From the NCBI GenBank assembly GCA_013397845.1, contig VZTG01005455.1, forward strand, positions 70,079-134,078: a stretch of 64,000 nucleotides of DNA. The letters are read 5' to 3'. This document shows, one piece after another, positions 48,757 to 60,380 of this stretch. The stretch comes from Melanocharis versteri. Taxonomy: Eukaryota > Chordata > Aves > Passeriformes > Melanocharitidae. The position numbers and the translations under genes are program-made. Each line of letters starts with the position of its first letter. The first letter of the stretch is position 1. The notes under the pieces were generated by a model. It was not told the DNA's origin, ran no database searches, and was given only the letters and a program-made list of their open reading frames with translations.

Positions 48757-51700
48757 CAAGGAGAGCTGGGCATGGCACCTATGAGGGCAAACTGCAGCCT
48801 GCTGGCATGGGCACAGTGCTTGAGGTATGGCTGATAAGCCCTTCACAAGTTCAAGTTTAGAGCTGGTCAGTTGAGCCAGGTGATATCCAGGCTTGGACTT
48901 ACTCACATGTCCAAACATCCCTAGCTGAGCTGTGCAGATGCCATGTAGATACACTCCCTCTCTACTTCTCATCACCCTGGAAAATGAAAGGCACTGACTG
49001 CCTGGTTTTACTTGCCCCATCTGTTTTTCCAACAACCATCTCAGGTAGGACATTCTGCTGTGCTGATGATGGGTCTCTCAATGGACCAAATGATAGAATT
49101 CCCGTTCCTTGCAGCAGGAGCAGGGTGCAAACCCAGTGAGCTTCTGAAAGCATTTCCTCACAGACTGTCCTGGACCAAGGATTACTCCAAACTTAGAGAA
49201 CTGAAGAACAAGTGATTGATCTGGGAATTCATCTCTCATGTAGTCCATGTAATTTATTTTCACTCTTTCTGGATGTCTACCAGGCATGTCCACCACCTGT
49301 TCCCTGGGATCTGCAGCTATACCTGTGCACTTGAGATAGGAGTGTCCCAGGTTCAAAAAATAGATGCATGGGCTCAAGCCAACTTGAACTCCTGCTGAGT
49401 TCAGCTGTACTTTTCCTGTATGAAGCTATGGATTTCCCTGTTATGTTGCAGATGTACACAAAGCAAAGCACTCATCTATTAGGGCTGCATTTTGGATTTT
49501 GCAGCCAGAAAGTGTCCATCTGTGGGATGGCATAAGGTAATTTTTCCTGAGTCTGTTTAATTTTAAACATGTGTAGGCAGAAAAAATACTTTCCTGGATT
49601 AAACTACTGTGTTGAGCACCTCACAGAATTGGTCCTTACTTGGAAAGACAGTGTAAATTCGTGTGGGATATCTTAGCATACAGTCCAGAAGGGGTGAGGA
49701 ACAGAGATATCTGACCTGAGTGGCCAGTGTGACCCTGTGTGCATGCACGTATGAGGACTCAGACTTTCATTCCTGAAGGGAAGCCTTCCATGTGCTTGTG
49801 TTGCTTGCAGCCACGCAAAAATAAGGAAACTTGGGCTTCTTACATGGCAGACTAATATGGATATTATGACTCTATCAGTGCTATACAACTCAGTGAGCAG
49901 AATTTCTCCTTAAAGATTTCCTATATTACCTTCCAAAAGGAGTCAGTAGGCCTGGAGTACTTACTGAATGTTTTCACAATGTTTTTTTACTGGCAAGGAT
50001 CCTGGGGTCATGCAAGTCTCCCACCTGGTTTTCTCTTTTACCTTTAATCATATTTTTACTGTGTTGGATAGTGGCAACCATTTGTCCACAGAGTCCCTTC
50101 AAGGCCTTGGCAATCTATTTCTTGTGACCTTTTCCATACTTTGTTGGAGATGTGGTCAATGCTAGCCTCAAATTAACCTATGAAGGGAATGATTAATTAC
50201 GCAAATTTGAGGGAAAGTCAGATCTATTTTTAAACTGTTCCACCTTGCTGAACAGTGGAAATTCTCTGTAGAAAAAGGGTGGTTGCTTTCTATACCAAAA
50301 TATCCAGGGTGGTTATATGGAATGAAAGCTGTGAAATGTGATATTGTCAATGCTGTAATGGGTGGATTTGGAGAGCTGAGGTTTGACTCTGGGCTCCTGT
50401 ACCCTCTCTGCTCAAGTTCAAAACTATAATTTGTTGTGATATTAAAGATGCCTATGTTTTGGACAACTATAGAAAATGTCTTTCAACATTAACAACTTGC
50501 GTAGTGAGGGAGGGTGAAGGGTGGCATGACTGTGTATATGTGTGTGCCAGCAGCAGTAGGAAGCAACTCTTTGTCACCTTCCTGCTGTCCCCAAACCTGG
50601 CATCTCTCAGAGGTACCTCAGGTGGCCCTGAATTATGCCAGCAGTCCATCCTGTGACGGGTGCTGAGTGCGACACACACCACTGACTCCTGCCTCACACT
50701 GCCCTGCAGCCAGCCCGGTCTCTCCGGCATTTCAGAGGCAGCGCTGTCCCTGTCCACTCCAAGTTACTTGTGGTCAATGCCCAGTGCCCTTGAGGGCCAA
50801 CATCAGGGATCCGTGTCTCTTTTAGCACCACTGACAGATTTTCCTCCTGCACAAAGAGTGAGAAGTGGCAGGTTCTGAGCACCTGAATGCCATCTTCTCC
50901 TGGGAACCATCACTGCCTCCAAAGCGAGCCCTGGAGTCTCAACAGTTGCACTTGGAGCAGAGCCTGGTGTAGGATACTCTCATTTAAACTGGAGGAATCT
51001 GGAGGTGTAACTCTAGGACTTGTTAGTCTGGTGTTTTCTATACAGGAAAAAAAATACCCAATATAGCAAACCACTGATTCCCAAAGGTTTGAAAAGCTAT
51101 TTGGGAGGGAGCTAAAATCAGCCTTGTATGTAAATAAGGAGTGATAGTTTACCCTCCCCATCCTAAAAAGCCATGCAATAAAAATGTAAATATCTCCTTT
51201 AAAGGTTTTCTTAATAAACCCTGTAATTTCCTTAAAATTCTTTCTATAATATCAAAATCCTAAACCACTTTGAGATGAGCTATTTTAGACTGTAATTGGG
51301 CTATTCATTCCCTATGCATACAGCGATCCTAATCTAATATGTAACAAGAACTTAAAAGCTAATCAATAATGGAACACGATTCTCTATCAGTAGAGCTGCC
51401 TGTTGACTCCTGTGAGAGGGATCTTCACAAGACAGCTCGGCTCTGATGACAGCCTTATATTTATTTTAAACATGAAGTTGAAACATCATCTTTCTCTGTA
51501 TTGTCACTTCCAATTATTTTTGGAACAAAAACACTGGGGGAAATGAGATCCTCATCCTGAAGAGTACATTCATATTTGATAAATAGCCAGAGATTCTGGA
51601 GAATGTTTAGTGAAATGTGGGCTTGGAATGCTTTCACGTGCATTTTACTAGAGCCATTGATTATCTGTTGTAACATGTGTCCAGGTCATTTTACCGAGCT

Positions 51701-53532
51701 GCCCCTTTCCTATGCCTTAGAGGTTAAGAAAGAAAAAGGGCTGATTATCCTGGTGTGGGCTTCCATGTTTTCTCTGAATAAAACTGAAGTAAAATTAGCA
51801 TTGAGAGGGAATCAAAGTGAACTGTTCTTCAGTGGAAGTCAAGAAGCTCTTTATACCCTCACGTACAAAAGACAAATTCCCACTTTTCATGTCTAGGCAG
51901 TGGTTTGAGATGGAGAGGGTGGAGAGAAGGGTTAAGTGAGTACACAGATGTGCCTAAACCATATCAATCATAGGCATGAGAAATGCCGCACTTTTAACAG
52001 GCAGACCGAACCGACCTGCACAGCTGGATTTTGAATTTTATAAGCTCTCTCAATAAAATGCAAGTGGAAGACATCTTGCATCATTCCCACAGTTCTGACC
52101 ATTTGGGCATTGCACCACTTTCCCTCGCAGCCACCCTGGGGAGGGAGAAGCTGAAGCCCTACAGTTGGAGCCACGTACAGCCCCCTTGCCGCTGTCTGGA
52201 GACAATTAACATGCACTGCAGAAATACAGGGTAGGCTTCTGATGTCACATACACTTCCACAAAGGCAGTGGATTTAATCTGGAATTACTCAGGGTGTGAG
52301 AGATCAGGAGCCGGCTGGGAAAGCTTCTCTCTAGAGGGTCCTAAATGCCAGCAATTTCACATAATTATTTATTGAGCCTCATAATAGTGCCTATATCCTC
52401 ATGCCCACCCTTTCTCTTACAAATTACGCTACAACTTTCCAGCCTTCATTACATTGTAGAGGTTAAAGCTTTCCTAAGTAATCAAAACATCCAGGAAGGA
52501 AAGCTTGCTAAATGCTGAGCTAAGCTTAAACACTGACCCTATCTCTTAACTGTAAAAAGAACTTTATGTATGCCATAAAAAGTAATAATTGCTGTGGTAA
52601 CTGCTCCTTCATATTAACTAAGGGCGTAAATAGAGTAGTGTAACATAGCCAGGGCTAATGTTGGGAGCACAAGGGAGGTGTCCCCATTGAAAGGTTTAAT
52701 TGATACATGTGTCCTATAGGAAAATCTGCTTTTTACCCCCATAATAGGTATATTTAACATCTTTAAGGCAGTTCTCTTTCATTCTGCTCCCACTCTTGCC
52801 TTGCAAACCCTTTGAGTATACAACGCAATTAGACAGTTGCAAGGAGATGAGAAATCAAACATGAGCTGTGTTTACCTTTGTTTCACTCCTGGTTTTAACA
52901 CTGCAATAATTCAACCCTGTCCTTTTCTCAGGTGATGCCCCATATTTCAGCTGCGCCACACAGAGGGAGGGAGTGTAAGTATGTGTTCCTCCTTTTTGTG
53001 GTTTATTCCCAAGCTTGGACACTGCTATCATTGATTCTTTGTCACATCCTTTTGCCAGTATTTTGATCACTTCCATAGTAAAAAATAATTTAATTTTAGA
53101 TGCTCTGAGAAGTCTGCAGGAAACAATGCCAATGGAATGACTGGGAATTTTATACAAGCCAGTTCTGGACCTGCAACTACATTGGGCTGAGAAAATGCAT
53201 TTACCCCTCCTGCTCAATGAGACATTATGGGTCAAATTAACTCCCCATGCAGTTGCTAAAGTCACATCCGATGCATCCAGCCCAAGAAGCAGGATGAATG
53301 TACTTAGATTGCAAAAGATATCTCCTATCTTTACACAAACACACTCTCCATAAGCCTTAGTTTAGAATTTTCCCTTTGCCTCACTGAAGCTCAGTCTGCA
53401 CCTTGAATAATACATGTAAGTTTTTGATTGACATGCAGTTCTAAGCATTTAGCTATCTTGATGTCTTGTCAAGTCATCCTTTGATAAAAGCATTTTAGGT
53501 GCCATGAAATGTAATCACTTCACTGCAGCATT
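48757..53532. other. Unique sequence, no gene supported
   Basis: Contains a 136-codon minus frame at 52,855-53,265 whose product is K/S/T-rich in its second half with no domain I recognise. It lies some 270 bp downstream of the coding remnant at 53,533-54,157 on the same strand, so it could be part of the same decayed unit, but nothing in the sequence shows that. No mobile element or RNA gene recognised elsewhere. Confidence 0.4.
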
Positions 53533-54157
53533 CTACATTGTAGATTCAAGTTTCTCTGCACATTTTTCAGCTGAAGATCTTGGCAACGTCAATAGATCAG
53601 TTCCATGGGCGATTTTGGATAGATCTATTAATATTGCCTCTAAGAGTAATAAGTCCCGCTCCTTTACAAAGTGAATCATCTGTCTCTCCTGTGGACAAGC
53701 GAAATTCTCTCTCATTGGAGTCGTAGTCCACAAGTTGTCAGGGCTTCCTGTTTTGTTAATAGTCTTCATACAGCAATGAAGTAATTTCAAAAGATGTTCA
53801 GCCCAGTTTTGGGGCCAAGTAGTATGTCTTGGCTATTTGTTCTTCTACACAGGCCATGTCACCATTAGTCATACTTCAGAATGATGGTTTACTTTCATTG
53901 TTCACTGACTGCACTGCTTCCGATTCAATGCTTTCCAAGTCAGCAAGATTTTCCTGTGCTAATTCATCTGAATCATTTCTAGAAGAATTTATATCAAAGG
54001 ATACATTCTCAATGTTAATAAAGTGCAGTGGTTTTGAAACAGCTTGTAATTCTGATTCTTTAAAAATGTGCTTTTTAGAGATGTTTATGCTATGTGTGTG
54101 AGCACAGTGTGTGCCAGTAGGGGTCTTAACATGATTGATAGTCCTTTCCCTTTTTAT
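53533..54157 (-). pseudogene. Broken coding remnant of an unidentified gene
   Basis: Two long minus-strand open stretches abut in different frames. The first (54,157 to a TGA at 53,878-53,876) is open for 93 codons, reads like a charged, Ser/Glu-rich disordered region (for example ENVSFDINSSRNDSDELAQ) and resumes after the stop with MTNGDMACVEEQIAKTY. A frame change near 53,815 then leads into about 90 more codons with helical hydrophobic spacing (NWAEHLLKLLHCCMK, then FVKERDLLLLEAILIDL), ending at a TAG at 53,535-53,533. Composition and codon texture look like genuine protein, unlike other frames here. An in-frame stop plus a frameshift argue for a pseudogene; I see no intron signals at the break. 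I cannot name the parent. No poly-A remnant is visible beyond the stop, so a retrocopy is not proven. Confidence 0.5.
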
Positions 54158-54300
54158 TTACGTTCTATTTGGGACCTCTAGCACACACTAACTGTGCGAC
54201 CAGGACTGGGCTAATGTGGCTCCAGATTGAACACTGAGGCTACTGCAGCAAAGCCAGCAGCTCCAGCCTGGTTTAGGACATGACTCCCAGAGACCACCAC

Positions 54301-54690
54301 TCACAGAACTCTAAACCTGGCCACCCGACACCATTGTTTTACCTGATCACTCACTTCAAATGAGGATAACTGAGATCTCCTGGAATGGCTCGATACCATG
54401 GATTCTTGGTAGGGCTCAAGTGATATGTGTGCACTGACGTGGGCCCATCTCCTCCCATGTTGGTTTATTGGGAACAGACAGTTTCTATGGTACACATCTG
54501 GATCTATACACCTGGAACTCAGGATAGGGGCTTTCTTTGTGAAACAGTTTCATTTCTGAATGAGTTTTCATTCACTTGAGGGCTTCTTGGCTTCATTGCC
54601 ATTTCTGAACTCTCCCCACAAACAGAAGTCTATCAGGTTTCCTGTACTCTCACATTCCTGGGTTGACATCACCTAGTGTGTCCTACTTCA
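54301..54690 (-). pseudogene. Possible upstream part of the same coding remnant
   Basis: On the minus strand a frame beginning about 54,670 (ATG TCA ACC CAG) reads through GNLIDFCLWGEFRNGNEAKK, crosses two stops near 54,570-54,550 and is then open for about 80 codons to a TGA at 54,303-54,301, including LEPYQESMVSSHSRRSQLSS. Protein-like Ser-rich texture on the same strand suggests continuity with the remnant at 53,533-54,157. The interval 54,160-54,300 has several stops. This extension is weaker than the main piece and may be chance. Confidence 0.25.
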
Positions 54691-57249
54691 CTGAAGCCAT
54701 CTCAGAACCTAAGGAAACAGAATAAAGGACATGCTGTAATTCAGGCTGAAGTTTTCTGAGTGCTCTGGGGAGAACCTAGAGAAGTTCCCCTAAAATTGGG
54801 GAACTTCTGTTGTCAGAGTGAAGAGAAGGAGGATTTTGACAATTGAGGAAAAAAAAATTGCTTTGCAACTAGAACAAGGGTTGCTTGAGTGTTCACAAGA
54901 AACAGAAATTCTGTTCTTTTAAAGTTTTCCAACTAATGCTAATTACTAAGAGTGTGTTGAGCATGTGATTCCATGGTAGACCCCAAAGACCCTTACGATT
55001 GATGTCTACAACATTAACTTAACTCTTAATAAAGCTCACATCCCTTGAATTTCTATGGAGTCAATGAAAAGAAAGAGGACGTAACATCTAGTCAATATTA
55101 GTTATTTACAGACCTGAGTATAGACTTGCATTCAGATTGCTTTGAGTGACCTCTTATCTTAAAAAAAAAGCCAAACTCAAGTATCAGATTGGTTAGGGTG
55201 AAACAGATTCTCTGAAGTTGCTAAATTTCTTCTCTTGGTGATCAGTGGAAGGACTTGTGTTTCCAGTCGATAAATGTGGGATGTTTTTTCTGAATACCTT
55301 GGACAGGTTTTGTCTTGAATTTGGAGGTGCATGTTGATTTTAGGTGCCTGAAGGCTTATGTGTGTTTGCAGGGTGGGGGGTCTGCTCAGCTCACAGCCTG
55401 ATCAGCTCCCTGTTTTAAAGAGAGAAAACACAGACCTCAGCTCTGTCCATCACTGCCCGCCTTGAGAACTTGGCATTTTCCTTTGGCAACGCTTGAAACT
55501 GTGCCAATTTTCCCTCACCCTTCCATCTTCCCTCTCCCATCTCAGAACACTTTTTCGGGTTTTCTGATTCCCATTTGGCATGGCTGACATCTGAACCCTG
55601 TGATTACTCATTGTGCTTGTTGCTGCTCAGATCCCTTCAAGCTCTCCAAACCAGTACAAAGCTCTGGGGTTTCAGCCAATTTACTCTGAGGTTTATCATA
55701 TGCTGATGTTGTTTCTCTATAAATAGACCTACCTTTACTGATGTTGATTCAACTGCCTCTCTTCTCACTAATTCTCTTTTTAATGTATCCAACCTGCCTT
55801 CGTATTTCACCTAATGAAAGTCTGAAGTCAGAGGGGTAGAGATTGAAGAGGTTAAACTGTGAGCGTAAAGATCCTGGGCTTTAAAGTCATAGTTTGCTAT
55901 GGGAGACACACAAGCTTGTCTATGGAGCAAACCTGCAAGTCCAAGCTCTCTTTTCCACCAGAAAATACAAGCCATCAAGTAAATTTCACATTTTATTACT
56001 AATAATTTGAAATAAGAGGAGATTGTTTTGCAAACTGCTCCATCTGATACATTTATGGATTAACCATGATAACACAGACCCTAATCTGCCCATCTTTGGT
56101 AAGAAGGAGCAAATTATCCCTCAGAGATAGGAACATATCTCGCTTGCTGTTTGTCTTGGAGTTAATCCAAACAAACAAAACAAAGATGTAGTTGTCTTGC
56201 TTGTAAATTAAATTCAGCTTTAATAGATCATTTGTGCATTTTCTATATATAGGGTTGGGTTTTTTTGTGACTGTTGTGGCAGTTTCTCTATACAGCACAG
56301 CCCTCCAGTGCAGTGGCAGCAGAAGTGCCCAGCAGTCCATCACTCATGCAGGCAGCAGCACTGTCCTGCCAGGTGGAGGGACAGTGCTGCACCTTCACCA
56401 CAGGGAAGAGCCAGTGGCCCACTTGGGCAGTGTGGCAGCCACTGGGTCACGCTTTGTGCCCTGAAGACACCTGCAAAGCTGGAAATTCATTGCACCCTTG
56501 CAGAAAACAAGTTCTCCACAGGCAGGTCTGTGAACACGGCAGCAGCAGCAGCTGAGAGCTGGACAAGCCCAGGCTGCGGAGTAGTGTTGAGTGACCAGGG
56601 AGGTGCCAAAGGCCGGGATCAGGGCTGTGCAGGGAAGAGAAAGAGAAAGCTGCAGAATGAGATTGGTGTGGGGGAAAGTCCACTGGCTCACAGGACTAAG
56701 AGCCATTCAAGATGAGCAAACCTGGTAGCAGCCCTGCTAAGGGCTCCAGAAACCTCCAGAGGTGCCGGGGAAGCTGCACTGACCCACGGCAGCACAGGTC
56801 GGACAGATCTCCAGGGACAGGGTCACCCTGAGGATGTGGCTGGGAGCTGGCAGCTCAGCATCTTCAGAGCACAGCTGTCTCCTGCCCTCAATGCGCACCT
56901 GTGCCAGGCTGGCAAAGCAAAAGCTCTCCTTTGTTTCCTAGTTTATCTTGTGACGTTTGGCCTACTGGACTCAGCTCTGGCATGGCTCCCCTAAGCCATG
57001 GAGGCCACTGGCAGCCACCCTTTCCTCTGCCAGGCTGGGAGCCCTCATCCTCCTGGTGCCACCTCAGATTTGGCCTTTAGCCAAACGTCCTCAGTGGGGC
57101 AGGACAGTGAATTAAAAAATCTGGTCCGGCAAGGGAAACTGCCAAGACTGCCAGAACAATATGTCATCAAATCCCATACTGAAACCAAACAGCTTCTCCC
57201 TCCCCAAATAAATCTTAAGAAAGAAGAAAATGTTTCACATTTTTAAAAG
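54691..57249. other. Unique sequence, no gene seen
   Basis: A GC-richer patch with overlapping frames on both strands lies at 56,280-56,720 (up to 135 codons), containing locally repetitive GGCAG/GTGGC words. No domain is recognised. The rest is AT-rich and featureless. Confidence 0.45.
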
Positions 57250-57490
57250 TTTAGACTATCTCTGATTTCAGACATGTTGCCATTAACCTAGGATTTAATC
57301 AGGGATTTTCATTTGCTCCTTGTTCTGAACTATAATGAGCCCTTTAACAGTGTAAATAAAAAGATCTAAAGATTCAATAAACTATAATGTCACAAATGGC
57401 AATCAGCTACATTGTGAGGCCTTAGTGTTAAAACGCATCTCACAGCTGGAAACAAATGCTTCTATATAGCACTGTAAATAACCTCTAAGT
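57250..57490. promoter_or_regulatory. Candidate conserved non-coding element
   Basis: Unique AT-balanced sequence with words such as GCCATTAACC, GGATTTAATCAGGG, ACTATAATGAGCC and TGTAAATAAAAAG, with no repeats and no open frames. It sits within about 6.5 kb of the 3' end of the presumed gene at the right edge. Function is inferred from texture only. Confidence 0.25.
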
Positions 57491-57635
57491 CCACTACTAA
57501 TTAAACTGAAGCCTCTCTTCTCCTGGGCATTGAATATATAAACCAATTAAGAAAATATAATTTGTTTTCTGAGAGACCTGTGCTGTACCTTTTAAAAAAA
57601 AGAGGAGGGAGAGGGATACAGAAAGACCCAGTGAC

Positions 57636-57682
57636 AGAGAAAGAAAGGGAAAGGAGAGAGAGGAAAGAAAAGAAGAAAAGAG
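57636..57682. repeat. 47-nt pure purine tract
   Basis: Uninterrupted A/G from 57,636 to 57,682 inside a longer purine-rich segment beginning about 57,594. Mirror-symmetric purine runs of this sort can form triplex (H-DNA) structures. No regular period. Confidence 0.85.
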
Positions 57683-57764
57683 TTTCACAGGAGGGGCCAC
57701 ACTGATGTGCTGGGGTTACAATAATGAGACATTTCTGCTTTAAGCAAATTTTGCACCTGTAACC

Positions 57765-58330
57765 TGCAGAAATATAGCCATAGCACTTGAAAAATTACTT
57801 CAATGCTGCACAGTGCCATGAAAATTTATCTTTGAGATGATTTTATTGCATGGTTACCCTAGGCAATTAAATCAATAAATCTTAACTGTCAGAGAGGTTG
57901 GCCCACTGCCAGGAATAAATGAAATGCGCGGAGTCAGTAAATAAAAGGTTTCTGACAACTCATTCTAGGAATTATTTAGCAGTTGGGCTTTTTGTTGTCG
58001 GTGGTGTTGGTGTTCCTTTTGTGTCCAGCATTTATTGACATTCTCCATGAGAAGTGATTATGCTAACATAAACAACGTAACCCAGGGATGCAGATGGATG
58101 GGAGAGAAGAGTCAGGCTCTTCAGAGTAAAAAATTACCCTCCTGGAATCGCACACAAACAGCGACTTTGGGGGGCTGATAGCACCTGTGGAGGCAATTAG
58201 AGAGCTGGGGCCTGAGCCATGAGCTGGCAACACATTGGCAGCCCCGGTGCCAGGCACCGGGAGCTTTGTGTGCTGGCCCACGGCGCCTCATTATTAACAT
58301 AAATGTGTTTTTTTCATTGATTGATTCAGA
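57765..58330. promoter_or_regulatory. Candidate conserved non-coding block
   Basis: Unique sequence with TAAT-type cores (GGCAATTAAATCAATAAATC, GGCAATTAGAG, CTCATTATTAAC) and a GC-richer centre containing a perfect inverted repeat (58,243-58,261). No frame of note. It has the look of an enhancer near a developmental gene. Composition-based guess. Confidence 0.28.
58243..58261. repeat. Perfect 9-bp inverted repeat with 1-bp centre
   Basis: CCCGGTGCC, A, GGCACCGGG: nine paired bases per arm. It could be a dimeric transcription-factor site or a cruciform; the GTGCCAGGCAC core resembles palindromic sites bound by dimeric factors. No particular factor can be assigned. Confidence 0.7.
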
Positions 58331-60284
58331 GATGATTGAGATTGAAATGCCTCCTTGAAACATGGAGGTGACGTTTCTCTTGATCCAGAGTCCAGCGTTC
58401 ACCACAGGACATGCCAGTTTTGACAGAGAAATCATAGTTACGCCTGTGTAAATCCTGAGTGGTCAATGCAGCTGCATTGTTTTTCATGCTGGTGTTACAA
58501 AACTGAAGGCCCAAGTCTGTTTTCACTTACCCTGGGATTTGACATTTTAAGTTAGTGTGGAATAACCTGTATTTAGGCTTAGGCTCTGTCTCTGTGGTGA
58601 GATCAGATGACCTGATTAATAAACTGATAGATTTTTAGTCATTGTGGTCATCTACTTCGAGTACCAATAGGCCACCAAGTTAGCCTGGTAAGTCCTGGTT
58701 CAAAGCTTCCTTTACTGGCTGAACAAGCCCATTTCTCCAGCAGGGCAGCAGCTGCTAGGATAAGGATGGGGACAGCCCTGGCCATGGAAGACCTGCATAT
58801 TCCCAATGCCACTGGTGACAAGGACACCAATGTCAGAGCAATCTGCTATGCTGGGCAGTGAAGGAGGCCTTGCCTGCCTAGAATAGAACTAATTAGATGG
58901 TTTGCAGGGCCAGTCCCTCACCACCATCACATTGGGCCAGTCTGGAGAATATGGGTCTGTCCTTGAGCTAACACCAGCTCTATGGATCCAAGAAGGGATT
59001 TATCTGAGTAGTGTGGAAAAGAGCCCGCTGTCAAAATATCTGTATTCAGTCTCTGGACACCCAACTGACCTTCAGTCACAGGAGCCCTTAGGGAGAAACT
59101 CATCCCTCTGCCTGAAGCTGGCAGAGGCTCACTGAAGCCTGGTCCAACCCAGAGACATCATGTCATCTTGGCTGGGGAAAATTTTCATTTGAAAGTATTT
59201 CCTTCAAGGTCCTCTATGGTTTCTCAATGCCAATGTCAGAGTTTCCCAGCCATATTGCTCCTCTGACATATCATGTCCCAGTCATGAGTTTGCAGCCTTT
59301 GTGCTCCCCTGTGGCAAATTTGCTGCCTCCCACTGCGGGTGTGTGGAATCAGGCAGGAGGACACTCAGGAACAGCAGATCAGGCTCAGGGCTTCAGCACT
59401 GCTGGGTGGTGGCTGGGGCACTGGGAATGCCCTGGACACCCATCTGAAGGAGGCTTCTCTCGGCTAATCAGCTCCCAGACCATAGAGAGCATAAGAGATC
59501 TGAGTGCTGTGCTCAACTGAATGAGTCGCATCCACTTCCAGGTACAGATAAAGCCAATGGAGTTTCACAAGGCTGACTGGCAAGCAGCTTTTCATTGAAG
59601 ATAATTCTCTGCCAGCATATCCTGAACACATAGGTGATTGCTCTTAGACTGGTGGCTTGAAGCCTTTTTATTTAGCTCCTGCTTGATAGGCAGTGAATGT
59701 AGAGTTGCAAGAAAAAAACCTCAAACCACACACACACAACCCCTCCCCAAAATCAAAACCCAAACCAAATCCTAAAAAGAAAAGGTTCTGCAGAATTTGC
59801 TCTCTGTTACACCTCTCTAAGGATGAAATTACTCAGAATGGAGAGTTAAACGAAGCTCCTGTTGCTCCTCAAAGCCTAGGATCAGCACAAAGGGGTATTC
59901 AGGGCGTGCTGACTTTTCCAGCAGCCCCTCCCACAGTTGGGAATTGCCCTTCAAATGCAGCAGTCATTTGAGGGCTTCACTCTCTCAGCAGATTAGAGCT
60001 GGCATGCTGAATCTGAGAGGGAAGCTGGCACACTGGCACTCTGGCAGCATGACTCAGCTCTCTTAGCAGAAAATGGAGCATTTTTCATGTGGCTTCATCA
60101 CTTCCAGCCACACACATTTCTCACAGTACCCCCTGCCAAAAGGGTGAACCCCATGTGCTTGGAGCTGGCTGAGAACGGGGGAGCAAATGGTGGTGGTGGT
60201 AGTGGTGGCTGCTGTTTTCCTTTTTCACTCAAATTTGCCTTTCAAAATGTAAGTTCTTGAGCAAATAACCCTACAAATAGGTAG
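58331..60284. other. Unique sequence with simple tracts, no gene seen
   Basis: An A/C-rich low-complexity stretch lies at 59,710-59,786 and a short imperfect (TGG)n run at 60,188-60,208. Frames are 97 codons or fewer with no domain. Confidence 0.5.
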
Positions 60285-60380
60285 AGCTGGAATTTGATGA
60301 TCCTCAAGCGTCCCTTCTAACTCAGCCTATTCTACAATTTTATGATTCTATGATTCTATGGTTCTATGATTCTACAATAG
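60285..60380 (+). mobile_element. CR1 LINE 3' end with extended ATTCTATG tail
   Basis: GAGCTGGAATTTGATGATCC, then CCCTTCTAACTCAGCC, then about five degenerate to perfect ATTCTATG-like units (60,329-60,375). This is the sense-oriented terminal part of a CR1. It is strongly 5'-truncated. Confidence 0.9.
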
